Part shown: positions 25,237 through 32,569 of the stretch, piece by piece
Layout: each line of letters opens with the position of its first letter
Numbering within the stretch: the first letter of the stretch is position 1
Notes under the pieces: generated by a model
The model's database searches: none
Told to the model about the DNA's origin: nothing
The model's input: the letters and a program-made list of their open reading frames with translations, nothing else
Made by a program: the position numbers and the translations under genes
NCBI RefSeq assembly: GCF_030378065.1
Contig: NZ_JAUCGJ010000037.1
Location: 1-45,365 of the forward strand
DNA length: 45,365 bases
From: Candidatus Venteria ishoeyi
Lineage (GTDB): Bacteria; Pseudomonadota; Gammaproteobacteria; Beggiatoales; Beggiatoaceae
Direction of reading: 5' to 3'

Positions 25237-25256
25237 ATTCCCGTCTACACGGGAAT
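25237..25256. repeat. 20-bp palindrome matching the dRS3-type pattern
   Basis: The sequence is ATTCCC-GTCTACAC-GGGAAT, which fits the ATTCCC-N8-GGGAAT consensus of Neisseria dRS3 repeats. It lies 36 bp past the stop of the minus-strand membrane protein gene. Confidence 0.6.
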
Positions 25257-25292
25257 GACAAAAACTGTGGTTTTCAGCTTAGACGGGGTTTA

Positions 25293-26060
25293 TTACATAT
25301 CTGCTTGCAGGCGCTTCCCCATATGCCGAAAACGCAGTTCAATATCCCAAGCTTCCAGATGGGTGCGGCGATTCAGGTATAAACTGAAACCACCCGCGAT
25401 ATAAAAGGGTTCAATCACAGCAATGGCAAGCAGGTTAAAACTGGCAAGCAGCCAGTAAGCCCAAGTATCGGCATATTCATCATGCACAGTCGCGGATAAT
25501 ATTTCATCAGCCCAATAGTCTGCGCTTTCCGGTAGAAAAAATAAAAATAATAGAATGAGAGAGCCATAAATCACCCATTCAAATAAAAAGCAGGCAATGC
25601 TTAAAGAACGTGCAATACCCATTTGGTTTTTGAGTAATAATCGCTGACGTTTGTGGCGTAGCCTAAAACCCAGGTTTTCCAATTGCCAGATGGGTAGGCG
25701 AAAACTACGTGAGAGGGATAAACGTAATAAAAACACGCCCAACCATAAACCTTTTTTAAAGATGGCATGTATAAAAGCGCGCAGGCTGGGCAAAATCGCG
25801 GGGTATTCACCGAATAAGGCGTGACTGAAAAAATGTAATAATAAAATATCCCATAGGGGTTTGAGTAACCAGACTACCAGCGCTGCCAGATAAGGCCATT
25901 GTGCCAGGAAGAAATAAACCAGCAGGCCCGATGGCAGGAATAACAATAACCAGAATCGATAGAGTTTGAGCGCATCGTGCTGGATTAAAACCAGCCCCAG
26001 ATCGATGGCTTCCCAGGGTGCGCGTGGACGTACAATCGCACGAATTTTATCCAGTTGCAT
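25293..26060 (-). CDS. Membrane protein of the SpoIIM-type operon
   Basis: From ATG 26060 the product has 255 residues. The opening RAIVRPRAPWEAIDLGLVLIQ pattern is typical, as I recall, of the multi-spanning protein encoded next to SpoIIM-like genes in gammaproteobacteria. About four hydrophobic stretches (near residues 38-70, 105-120, 165-185, 210-230) and many Arg residues on loops follow. Its start overlaps the SpoIIM-like stop by 14 nt, so coupling is likely. The longer frame to 26117 is inside the neighbouring gene and is rejected. Function unknown; a role in the envelope is inferred from topology. Confidence 0.7.
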   Translation of the reverse strand: MQLDKIRAIVRPRAPWEAIDLGLVLIQHDALKLYRFWLLLFLPSGLLVYFFLAQWPYLAALVVWLLKPLWDILLLHFFSHALFGEYPAILPSLRAFIHAIFKKGLWLGVFLLRLSLSRSFRLPIWQLENLGFRLRHKRQRLLLKNQMGIARSLSIACFLFEWVIYGSLILLFLFFLPESADYWADEILSATVHDEYADTWAYWLLASFNLLAIAVIEPFYIAGGFSLYLNRRTHLEAWDIELRFRHMGKRLQADM

Positions 26061-27033
26061 GAGTACGTCCTGCGCGGATGAAATAAGCGGCAATAAACAA
26101 CCAGAAAAACAAGCCAACGCTATATTTAATCGGTGCGGGTATCAGCGCGTTGGATGACCAGAATGCTTCCACCACTGCCGCCAGCGCCAGTAATAATATC
26201 ATGCCATAAACCAGCGGCATGGCTTGAGCAGCGGCACGGCGCAGGGAGGCTTTACGCGAATAGCGTCCCGGTGCGATTAGAGCAATACCCAATTTTAAGC
26301 CTGCCGCGCCTGACAGCACAATACCAGTGAGTTCAAAGGCGCTGTGTCCGGCAACAAAGGTGTAAAAGGTTTCGCTGTAACCCACCTTAAACATGTGTCC
26401 GGCGATAATGCCAATGACCATGCCGTTATAGATGAGAAAAAATAAGCTGCCAAGCCCCAGCAGCAGACCTGTGGCAAAGGTTTTAAAGCCAATACTGATA
26501 TTATTTTGAATATAAAAACCAAACATCATCATATCGGTGTCAGATTCCCGCTCGCGCCCGATACGCGAGAATGAGGGTTCGTACATGGCTTCATATTCCG
26601 CGACTTGTTCGCTGCCCATCACATCATAAATTAAATCTTCCTGCCATTGCGCCAGCATCCAGAAGGCCAGCAGCGGCCCGTAAAACAATAAGGAAGCGGC
26701 TAAAAACAGGCGTTTTTCGCTGCGTACCCGTTGTGGAAGGCCTGTGCTGAGAAATTCCCAGAGATTGCGCCAGAATCCGTCTGCCGGTTGGTATAACTGC
26801 TGTTGTCCGCGTAATACCAGTTGGTTTAAGCGGTTTTGTAAATAGGGGGAATAATGCCGTTCCCGTGCCAGCGCCAGATGTTGACACACCTGGCGATAGA
26901 GGGTGGGGAAGTTTTGTATAAGACCTTTCATGTCAGGCAGGCGTTGACGCATCGGTTTATCTTGCTCATTTAGCCAACGCTCCAGTTGCTTCCATTGCTG
27001 CTGATGCATTTGTTCAAATTGTTGTTGTTTCAT
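26047..27033 (-). CDS. SpoIIM-family (DUF95) membrane protein
   Basis: This is a 328-residue protein with a soluble, Gln-rich N-terminal region (1-105) and about five membrane helices. The family core GFYIQNNISIGFKTFATGLLLGLGS and GHSAFELTGIVLSGAAGLKLG is present. In sporulating Firmicutes SpoIIM anchors a peptidoglycan hydrolase complex; homologues in non-sporulating proteobacteria have no settled role. It overlaps the genes on both sides: the 50-aa ORF upstream (ATGA, 4 nt) and the membrane protein downstream (14 nt), so the three form a tight operon. Confidence 0.82.
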   Translation of the reverse strand: MKQQQFEQMHQQQWKQLERWLNEQDKPMRQRLPDMKGLIQNFPTLYRQVCQHLALARERHYSPYLQNRLNQLVLRGQQQLYQPADGFWRNLWEFLSTGLPQRVRSEKRLFLAASLLFYGPLLAFWMLAQWQEDLIYDVMGSEQVAEYEAMYEPSFSRIGRERESDTDMMMFGFYIQNNISIGFKTFATGLLLGLGSLFFLIYNGMVIGIIAGHMFKVGYSETFYTFVAGHSAFELTGIVLSGAAGLKLGIALIAPGRYSRKASLRRAAAQAMPLVYGMILLLALAAVVEAFWSSNALIPAPIKYSVGLFFWLFIAAYFIRAGRTHATG

Positions 27034-27182
27034 ATTTGATCACACTTAGGAAAGTCTTTCAAACAATATTTGCCTGATGGGTTTTGCGTTTCACAGACTT
27101 TGTATGCTTTGCCATTAACGGGACATCTATGCCGCTTGGAAGAAGTGTCCGAGGTGCAGGAGGTTGAACGGCAATCTGACAT
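27030..27182 (-). CDS. 50-aa Cys-rich protein, zinc-ribbon-like (CopZ N-terminal type)
   Basis: A small frame from ATG 27182 to TGA 27030 is preceded by AAAGGTG 8 nt upstream and overlaps the SpoIIM-like start by ATGA. The peptide has six Cys (residues 4, 9, 20, 30, 40, 47) and the stretch KRHRCPVNGKAYKVC. The CPxNG segment resembles the zinc-ribbon at the N-terminus of the CopZ-like iron-sulfur metallochaperones. The rest of that family is absent, so it is either a stand-alone metal-binding protein or a remnant. Start signals, overlap and Cys spacing support it as a gene. It accounts for much of the 27034-27355 gap; no clear promoter was seen in the remainder. Confidence 0.6.
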   Translation of the reverse strand: MSDCRSTSCTSDTSSKRHRCPVNGKAYKVCETQNPSGKYCLKDFPKCDQI

Positions 27183-27355
27183 ATCTGTACACCTTTATCG
27201 TTCTAAAAACCAGAATAAATGATACGGGAAAATAGCCTAATCTTAAAATTTCCCTGTTTCCAGCGTAAATCAGTAATGAATCAGGTTTGTTCAGAAGGCT
27301 TCCAATGGTATGCTATGAGTATTTTTTGCAACCCAGCCCAAAATAAAGAACAATT

Positions 27356-27979
27356 ATGGCCGATTCAGAACACTTGGCGGTGTTAATGCAAGGCATCAAA
27401 GCTTGGAACAGTTGGAGAGAGAACGCCTCGACCTGGGCCGACTTGTCCGGGAGCGATTTGTCGGGCCTAAATTTATCTAAGGGTGAGTTTTTCAGAGCGA
27501 ACTTGTCCCGGGTTGATTTAACCAAGGCAAACCTGAGCGGTGCCAACCTCAATGGCGCAAACCTAACTGAAGCTAACTTGTCTAAAGCCAACCTGACCCG
27601 CGCAAACCTTAATGAAGCCAATCTCAGTGAGGCCTATATGTCAGATACCACCCTGACAGATGCTACGCTGAGCGAGGCTAACTTATCCAAAGCCTATTTG
27701 ATACGCTGCTTTCTCTCTGGCGTTAATCTCAGCGAGGCGAATCTGTTTCGCGCCAATTTGTTTGAATCGGATATGTTTCGTGCCAATATGACAGGATCGA
27801 ATTTATTTAAGGCCAATCTGACTGATGCCAATCTTATTGAAGTGTATTTGTCTAATGCCGATTTATTTAAGGCTAATTTCACCGGGGCCGATCTGACCAG
27901 CGCCATTTTAATTAATGCCAATATCGTTGAAACCGATTTTACCAATGCCGATCTGAGTAAAGTTAAACGCAATGAGTGA
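27356..27979 (+). CDS. Pentapeptide-repeat protein
   Basis: This is a 207-residue protein. After a short N-terminal helix (HLAVLMQGIKAWNSWREN) it consists of about 33 A(D/N)LxX pentapeptides (ANLSGANLNGANLTEANLS...) forming a right-handed quadrilateral beta-helix. There is no signal peptide or membrane segment. Some family members (Qnr, MfpA) mimic DNA and protect gyrase, but most have no known target. The gene overlaps recX by 8 nt, suggesting coupled expression with a recombination regulator, which is an unusual partner. Confidence 0.88.
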   Translation: MADSEHLAVLMQGIKAWNSWRENASTWADLSGSDLSGLNLSKGEFFRANLSRVDLTKANLSGANLNGANLTEANLSKANLTRANLNEANLSEAYMSDTTLTDATLSEANLSKAYLIRCFLSGVNLSEANLFRANLFESDMFRANMTGSNLFKANLTDANLIEVYLSNADLFKANFTGADLTSAILINANIVETDFTNADLSKVKRNE

Positions 27980-28427
27980 TGATGAAGTCGCATATAAGGC
28001 CGCTTATAATGCCGGACTTGCTGCACTGAGCCGCCGTGATTACGCTAAGGTGGAATTGCAGCGTAAACTGGCGGCTAAAGGCTTAGCGGCAGAAGCTATC
28101 ACCAATGCCTTAGAAAAACTTCAGGAACAGCATTATCTGGATGAATCCCGCTTTGTCGAAAACTTTATTCAAACCCGCTGTAACCAGGGTTATGGCCCAC
28201 AAAGAATACGCCAGGAATTACGCCATCGTGGTATTGATGAAGACTTGATAACAACAGCACTTGAGCAGCAGACAGTAGACTGGTGGCAGCAAGCACATCA
28301 AGTCCGGGAAAAACGCTTTGGGCAGCAACTGCCAGAGTCGATGAAACAGCGGGCCAAGCAAATGCGCTTTTTAAGTTATCGGGGTTTTAGCAGTGAGCAA
28401 ATTCGCGCTGTTTTGTCAGAAGACTAA
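27972..28427 (+). CDS. recX: Regulatory protein RecX
   Basis: RecX binds RecA filaments and inhibits recombination and strand exchange. The 151 residues show three RecX three-helix repeats (ALSRRDYAKVELQRKLAAKG, YLDESRFVENFIQTRCNQGYGP, RIRQELRHRGI) and the closing FLSYRGFSSEQIRAVL. Length is normal. It starts 8 nt inside the pentapeptide-repeat gene. recA, its usual upstream neighbour, is not in this window, so recX has been uncoupled from it. Confidence 0.92.
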   Translation: MSDDEVAYKAAYNAGLAALSRRDYAKVELQRKLAAKGLAAEAITNALEKLQEQHYLDESRFVENFIQTRCNQGYGPQRIRQELRHRGIDEDLITTALEQQTVDWWQQAHQVREKRFGQQLPESMKQRAKQMRFLSYRGFSSEQIRAVLSED

Positions 28428-28548
28428 AGCCTGATACGTTGACAAGGTTTTTTCCACCATTGGTCATGTTTTATTAAACCCAAACCAACCCCAATCTTAT
28501 TATCTCTTCATATCCATTATCACTTTTCATCACGCGGTAGGACGTTAT

Positions 28549-30246
28549 ATGAAAACCATGAAACCATTTCACCTGTTATTTTTATGTTTTATTTTCTTGC
28601 ACAGCCCTGTGACATGGGCTGTGGATATTGGCGCTCACCATTACACGCCGTTGCCAACACTGCAAATGGATGTCGATGGTCGCTATGAGCGCATTCAGGG
28701 TTATGCATTTCAAAACTTCACGCTGAATGTAAAAGTTGAAGCCAATACACAAAGCGGGGTTCCTGTTGACTGGTGGCTGGTGGCACAAGTGGGAGAACTG
28801 CTCTTTTCTTATCAGTTTGATACGCAATTACAACAGTTCTACTGGCGTGAAGGCGTACATGCACTGGCACAAACCCCATTACAGAGTTTTCCCCGCACGC
28901 CTTTAATACCCTTGTCCTTGCCAGCCGGGGATTTCCGCTTATACTTTGGCCTGGATACCGAAGCGGATGGTCAACTCAGTGGTTCGTTGCGTTTTAGCAC
29001 CCTGGAAATGAACATTCAGGCGCTGCAAAGAATTTTTTATGTCTCACCACAAGGGGATGATAATCATCCTGGTACGCTGGCGCAGCCCTGGCGCAGCCCG
29101 GAAAAGGCCGCACAAACCGCGCAGGCAGGGGACTTAATATTGTTTCGCGGCGGCACTTATCGCAGCCAGCTAACGCCAGTCAACAGCGGCAACGCAGCCT
29201 ATCCGATTATTTTTGCCTCACACCCAGGGGAAACAGCGGTATTTAATGGCAATAGCGTTAATCTGGTGAAAGGGCCAGGTGCGCCATTTTCCAGTCTGAT
29301 ACTGGTTAATAACTTAAGTCATATCTGGCTGATGGGGTTAAAAGTGCAAGGCTCCCAGGATGCTGGCATTCTGGTCTATAACAGCAACAATATTCTGCTA
29401 CAAGACAATTATGTGTATGACAGCCACGATGCGGGCATTGCCGTATGGCGCAGTCAGAATTTTAGTGTTGACGGTAATGAAGTCCAATTGGCAAACAATG
29501 GCAGCGGCACCGAGCAGGAAAATATATCCATTGGTGAAGATGCGCAGGATTTTGAGATTCGCTATAACAAAATTCATGAAGGCGGCGGTGTGCGCGGTCA
29601 TAATGCTTTATCCATTAAAGATGGCAGCCGTAATGGCCTCATACATCATAATGAAATTACCGACATCCCCAATAACAGTTGTCTTTATCTGGATGCCTGG
29701 AATGCGCTGGTGGACAATATCTCGATTTACCAGAATCGTCTGCATGACTGTCATTATCACGGCATTGCCCTGGCAGGCGAGCGTGGCGGCACAGTGAGCA
29801 ATATCTCTATTTATAATAATCTGATTTATCAGAATAATTACGGTCTGCATCTGGGTAATGGTTATACTTCACCCATGGAGAATATTCAGATTTATAATAA
29901 TACTTTTTATGATAATGGGCCGGGCAATGTCTATGGCGGTTCGATTGTACTGCGCAACAGTGAAGCGAATCAGGTGGTGGTACGCAATAACCTGATGGCC
30001 AGCGATGATGTGCAATTGCAAAAGCTGCGTGATGCCAGTCGTTTAACTGTAGAGCATAATTTATTCAGCCATGAGGATAAAACCAGCAGCAATGGTGAAA
30101 TGCACGGGGATAACTTTATCCTCGCCGATCCCTTGTTCGTCAATGCCAATCAGCTTGATTTGCGCTTGCAGGCGGGTAGTCCTGCCATTGCTCAGGGTAG
30201 CGCGGCAACCGTACCGGTAGATGATTTTGATGGGCAGGTGCGCTAA
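28549..30246 (+). CDS. Exported right-handed beta-helix protein
   Basis: This is a 565-residue protein with a signal peptide (cleavage near WAVD, residue 25). An N-terminal beta-sandwich-like region (about 30-160) comes first. A DUF1565-like opening follows (FYVSPQGDDNHPGTLAQPWR, near residue 163), and then repeated parallel-beta-helix coils (NNILLQDNYVYDSHDAGIAVW, NISIYQNRLHDCHYHGIAL, NISIYNNLIYQNNYGLHLGN) to about residue 520. Such proteins include polysaccharide lyases, epimerases and surface adhesins; no catalytic set can be assigned safely here. It is preceded by a weak ribosome site (GTAGGACG) and followed 13 bp after the stop by a mobile element. Confidence 0.83.
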   Translation: MKTMKPFHLLFLCFIFLHSPVTWAVDIGAHHYTPLPTLQMDVDGRYERIQGYAFQNFTLNVKVEANTQSGVPVDWWLVAQVGELLFSYQFDTQLQQFYWREGVHALAQTPLQSFPRTPLIPLSLPAGDFRLYFGLDTEADGQLSGSLRFSTLEMNIQALQRIFYVSPQGDDNHPGTLAQPWRSPEKAAQTAQAGDLILFRGGTYRSQLTPVNSGNAAYPIIFASHPGETAVFNGNSVNLVKGPGAPFSSLILVNNLSHIWLMGLKVQGSQDAGILVYNSNNILLQDNYVYDSHDAGIAVWRSQNFSVDGNEVQLANNGSGTEQENISIGEDAQDFEIRYNKIHEGGGVRGHNALSIKDGSRNGLIHHNEITDIPNNSCLYLDAWNALVDNISIYQNRLHDCHYHGIALAGERGGTVSNISIYNNLIYQNNYGLHLGNGYTSPMENIQIYNNTFYDNGPGNVYGGSIVLRNSEANQVVVRNNLMASDDVQLQKLRDASRLTVEHNLFSHEDKTSSNGEMHGDNFILADPLFVNANQLDLRLQAGSPAIAQGSAATVPVDDFDGQVR

Positions 30247-30259
30247 AAAATATTGCTAA

Positions 30260-30429
30260 GGAGTGAGGATGAAATAAATGCAGAAACTGGGTGCAGGATT
30301 TTTATTCATTTTCAAGGCGTGAAAACAGGCGCATAGCAAGCTATGTAACTGCCTAAGTCCAAACAGGCACAACGTAGAAAATGGAGAAAAAGACCAGCCA
30401 AGTTGCTGAAGTTATAAAATTCTCACTCC
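30260..30429 (+). mobile_element. Short inverted-repeat element, copy 6 (long variant)
   Basis: This copy is flanked by TAA on both sides (30257-30259 and 30430-30432). It is 12 bp longer than most copies because the central right arm is replaced by a GCCTAAGTCCAAACAGGC hairpin. Only copy 7 shares that variant. The 30247-30742 gap holds this element, the second element type and otherwise nothing recognisable. Confidence 0.8.
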
Positions 30430-30544
30430 TAAGCAAAACGACAATACCCTGAGCGTTGGAATGAACGGGAAACCAGGAATTTATCCCCCCATCGATGTGG
30501 TCTATCTTAATCCTGATTTCAGTGCATTAATAATAGAAAACAGC

Positions 30545-30715
30545 TTAGGTAACTTGCAAGAAATACCCCCCCGTAGCACGCAGGATTTTTATCCGTTTTC
30601 AAGGCGTGAAAACCAGCACATAGTAAGCTATGTAACGGTTTTTACAATGCGGAAAACGGGTAAAAAGACCAGCGAAATAGGGGATGTTATTCGCTGTGAG
30701 TTACCTAATGTCCTG
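30545..30715 (+). mobile_element. Second inverted-repeat element type, full copy
   Basis: The ends TTAGGTAACTTGCAAGAAATA and the complement of TTAGGTAACTCACAGCGAATA are imperfect inverted repeats. The interior (CAGGATTTTTATCCGTTTTC, a CATAGTAAGCTATG palindrome, AAAAAGACCAGC) resembles the interior of the first element type, so the two families are related and differ mainly at the ends. Confidence 0.65.
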
Positions 30716-30742
30716 TATTTGAAGTTCTTGTGGTGCAGTGGC

Positions 30743-32341
30743 CTAATTATATTCCCATTCCAGTGGTAAATGTTTTTGTAAGGTTTGCAGTAAAAGATTA
30801 CGTTCTATGGGTTTGCTTAAAAAATCTATGCAGCCTGCATCATAAGCATTTTTCTGAACATCCTCATATGCGCTGGCAGATATGGCAATAACAGGCAATT
30901 TTTCAAATCCTGGTAGAGCGTGTAATTGCCGTGTAATTTCCAGGCCGTCCAAATCACCTGGCAAACGCAAATCCATTAGCACCAAATGTGGTCGCCAGTC
31001 CGGAGCAACTTGCAAACAGGCTTCACTGCTGTTGGTTTCCTGTATTGTAAAGTTCAAGGGTTGCAGCATCAGGCGCAGCACTGCACAGTTGAGGAGGATG
31101 TCATCAACAATCAAAATGCGAAATGGCTCAGGATTGTCAGTATTTTGAGGACTGGCAGTTCTATGGTAGCCGATGATCTTTTTTTGTACTTTCAATGTCT
31201 GTTGTTGTGTGGATGTATTTTTAAAAAGCACTGCAACGGGAATTCGTGCATGAAAACAACTGCCTTCCCCCAATTGACTTTCAAGTTCAATGTGTCCCCC
31301 CATCAACTCGATAATCCTGCGGGTAATCGACAAGCCCAGGCCAGTACCCTGGCGTTTATGTTGCCTGTCGCCAATCTGTGAGAAGGGTTGAAAAATTTCT
31401 TCGTATTGTTCGGGTGCTATGCCAGGGCCGGTATCTGTTATGCGGATATGCAATTGGGCATCGTGGTAATTTACAGTTAAGCTCACATGCCCTTGCTCGG
31501 TGAACTTCACTGCATTACCCAGCAGATTTATGACAACCTGGTGCAAGCGTTTAGGATCGATGGATATATAGTCAGGCAAGGATTTTTCAGCTTGATAGTT
31601 GAAAGCAACACATTTTTTTTCTGCACGAAAACGAAATATCTTTACCACTTCCCAGAAAAATGACTGGATATCTACTTCTTCCGGGAATAGTTCAATGTGA
31701 CCGGCCTCTACTTTGGCTAAATCAAGAATATCGTTGATGAGCGTCAACAAATAATGCCCACCTTTGTAGATACTTTCTACCGATTCTTTATCTTCTTCTG
31801 TCAATTGGGGGGAGTATTGCAGAATTTGTGCAAAACCCAGAATCGCATTCAGCGGGGTGCGCAACTCATGACTCATGTTGGCAAGAAATGCGCTTTTGGC
31901 GTGGTTGGCAGCTTCGGCTTGTACAGTGCGATACTCCAGCTTTTTTTGCAAGTCACGCAGGGCAAGGTGGGTACGTACGCGGGCAAGCACTTCTTCTGTT
32001 TGGAAGGGTTTGGTGACATAATCCACACCACCCGCAGCAAAAGCTCGTATTTTGTCCTCAGTTTCTGTCAAGGCGCTGATAAAAATCACCGGTATATCGC
32101 AGGTGCGTGGATCGGCTTTAAGTCGCGTGCATACTTCATAGCCGTCCATATCCGGCATCATGATGTCGAGCAACACCAGATTAGGTGGTTTGGCAAAAGC
32201 TGCGCGCAGTGCCAGACTGCCATTTGGAACCGGACGGACTAGATAGGATTCGGTAATGAGGATATTGCTTAAAACATACAAATTTTCCAGTGTATCATCT
32301 ACTACCAGAATATCTTGGGCTTGGGTTTGGGTTTTGTCCAT
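30743..32341 (-). CDS. Hybrid histidine kinase REC-HisKA-HATPase-REC
   Basis: This is a 532-residue cytoplasmic protein. An N-terminal receiver (about 11-127, phosphoacceptor Asp59 in LVLLDIMMPDMDG) is followed by a short coiled linker. The HisKA H-box is LANMSHELRTPLNAI with His158. HATPase_c has N-box VINLLGNAVKF, G1 DTGPGIAP and GTGLGLSIT. The C-terminal receiver (about 408-528) reads VLMDLRLPGDLDG. There is no DNA-binding output. It probably passes phosphate between the giant sensors of this locus and an unseen regulator. Its N-terminal receiver is a close paralogue of the one in the 748-aa kinase upstream. A 33-bp remnant of a sensor-kinase C-terminus ends 2 nt before its ATG, showing it once followed another such gene. 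Confidence 0.9.
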   Translation of the reverse strand: MDKTQTQAQDILVVDDTLENLYVLSNILITESYLVRPVPNGSLALRAAFAKPPNLVLLDIMMPDMDGYEVCTRLKADPRTCDIPVIFISALTETEDKIRAFAAGGVDYVTKPFQTEEVLARVRTHLALRDLQKKLEYRTVQAEAANHAKSAFLANMSHELRTPLNAILGFAQILQYSPQLTEEDKESVESIYKGGHYLLTLINDILDLAKVEAGHIELFPEEVDIQSFFWEVVKIFRFRAEKKCVAFNYQAEKSLPDYISIDPKRLHQVVINLLGNAVKFTEQGHVSLTVNYHDAQLHIRITDTGPGIAPEQYEEIFQPFSQIGDRQHKRQGTGLGLSITRRIIELMGGHIELESQLGEGSCFHARIPVAVLFKNTSTQQQTLKVQKKIIGYHRTASPQNTDNPEPFRILIVDDILLNCAVLRLMLQPLNFTIQETNSSEACLQVAPDWRPHLVLMDLRLPGDLDGLEITRQLHALPGFEKLPVIAISASAYEDVQKNAYDAGCIDFLSKPIERNLLLQTLQKHLPLEWEYN

Positions 32342-32343
32342 TA

Positions 32344-32376
32344 TTAAACCTGTTTATGTGTTTCAATCCAATCTAA
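32344..32376 (-). pseudogene. 3' remnant of a third sensor-kinase gene
   Basis: The stretch encodes LDWIETHKQV and a TAA. It is identical to the last ten residues and stop of both giant sensor kinases, in the same position 2 nt before a kinase ATG. The sequence upstream of it is unrelated, so the rest of that gene is gone. Confidence 0.8.
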
Positions 32377-32395
32377 GGTTTACTCTACGGGGTTA

Positions 32396-32565
32396 GGAGC
32401 AAGAATTTTATAACTTCAGAAATTGAGCTGGTCTTTTTCTCCATTTTCTGCGTTATGCCTGTTTGGACTTAGGCAGTTACATAGCTTGCTATGCGCCTGT
32501 TTTCACGCCTTGAAAATGAATAAAAATCCTGCGCCCAGTTCCTGCACTTATTTCATCCTCGCTCC
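32396..32565 (-). mobile_element. Short inverted-repeat element, copy 7 (long variant, reverse)
   Basis: It is flanked by TTA on both sides (32393-32395 and 32566-32568) and contains the same 12-bp longer central hairpin as copy 6. It is inserted 1 nt beyond the stop codon of the 748-aa kinase gene (stop at 32570-32572), between that gene and the next kinase. Confidence 0.8.
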
Positions 32566-32569
32566 TTAG

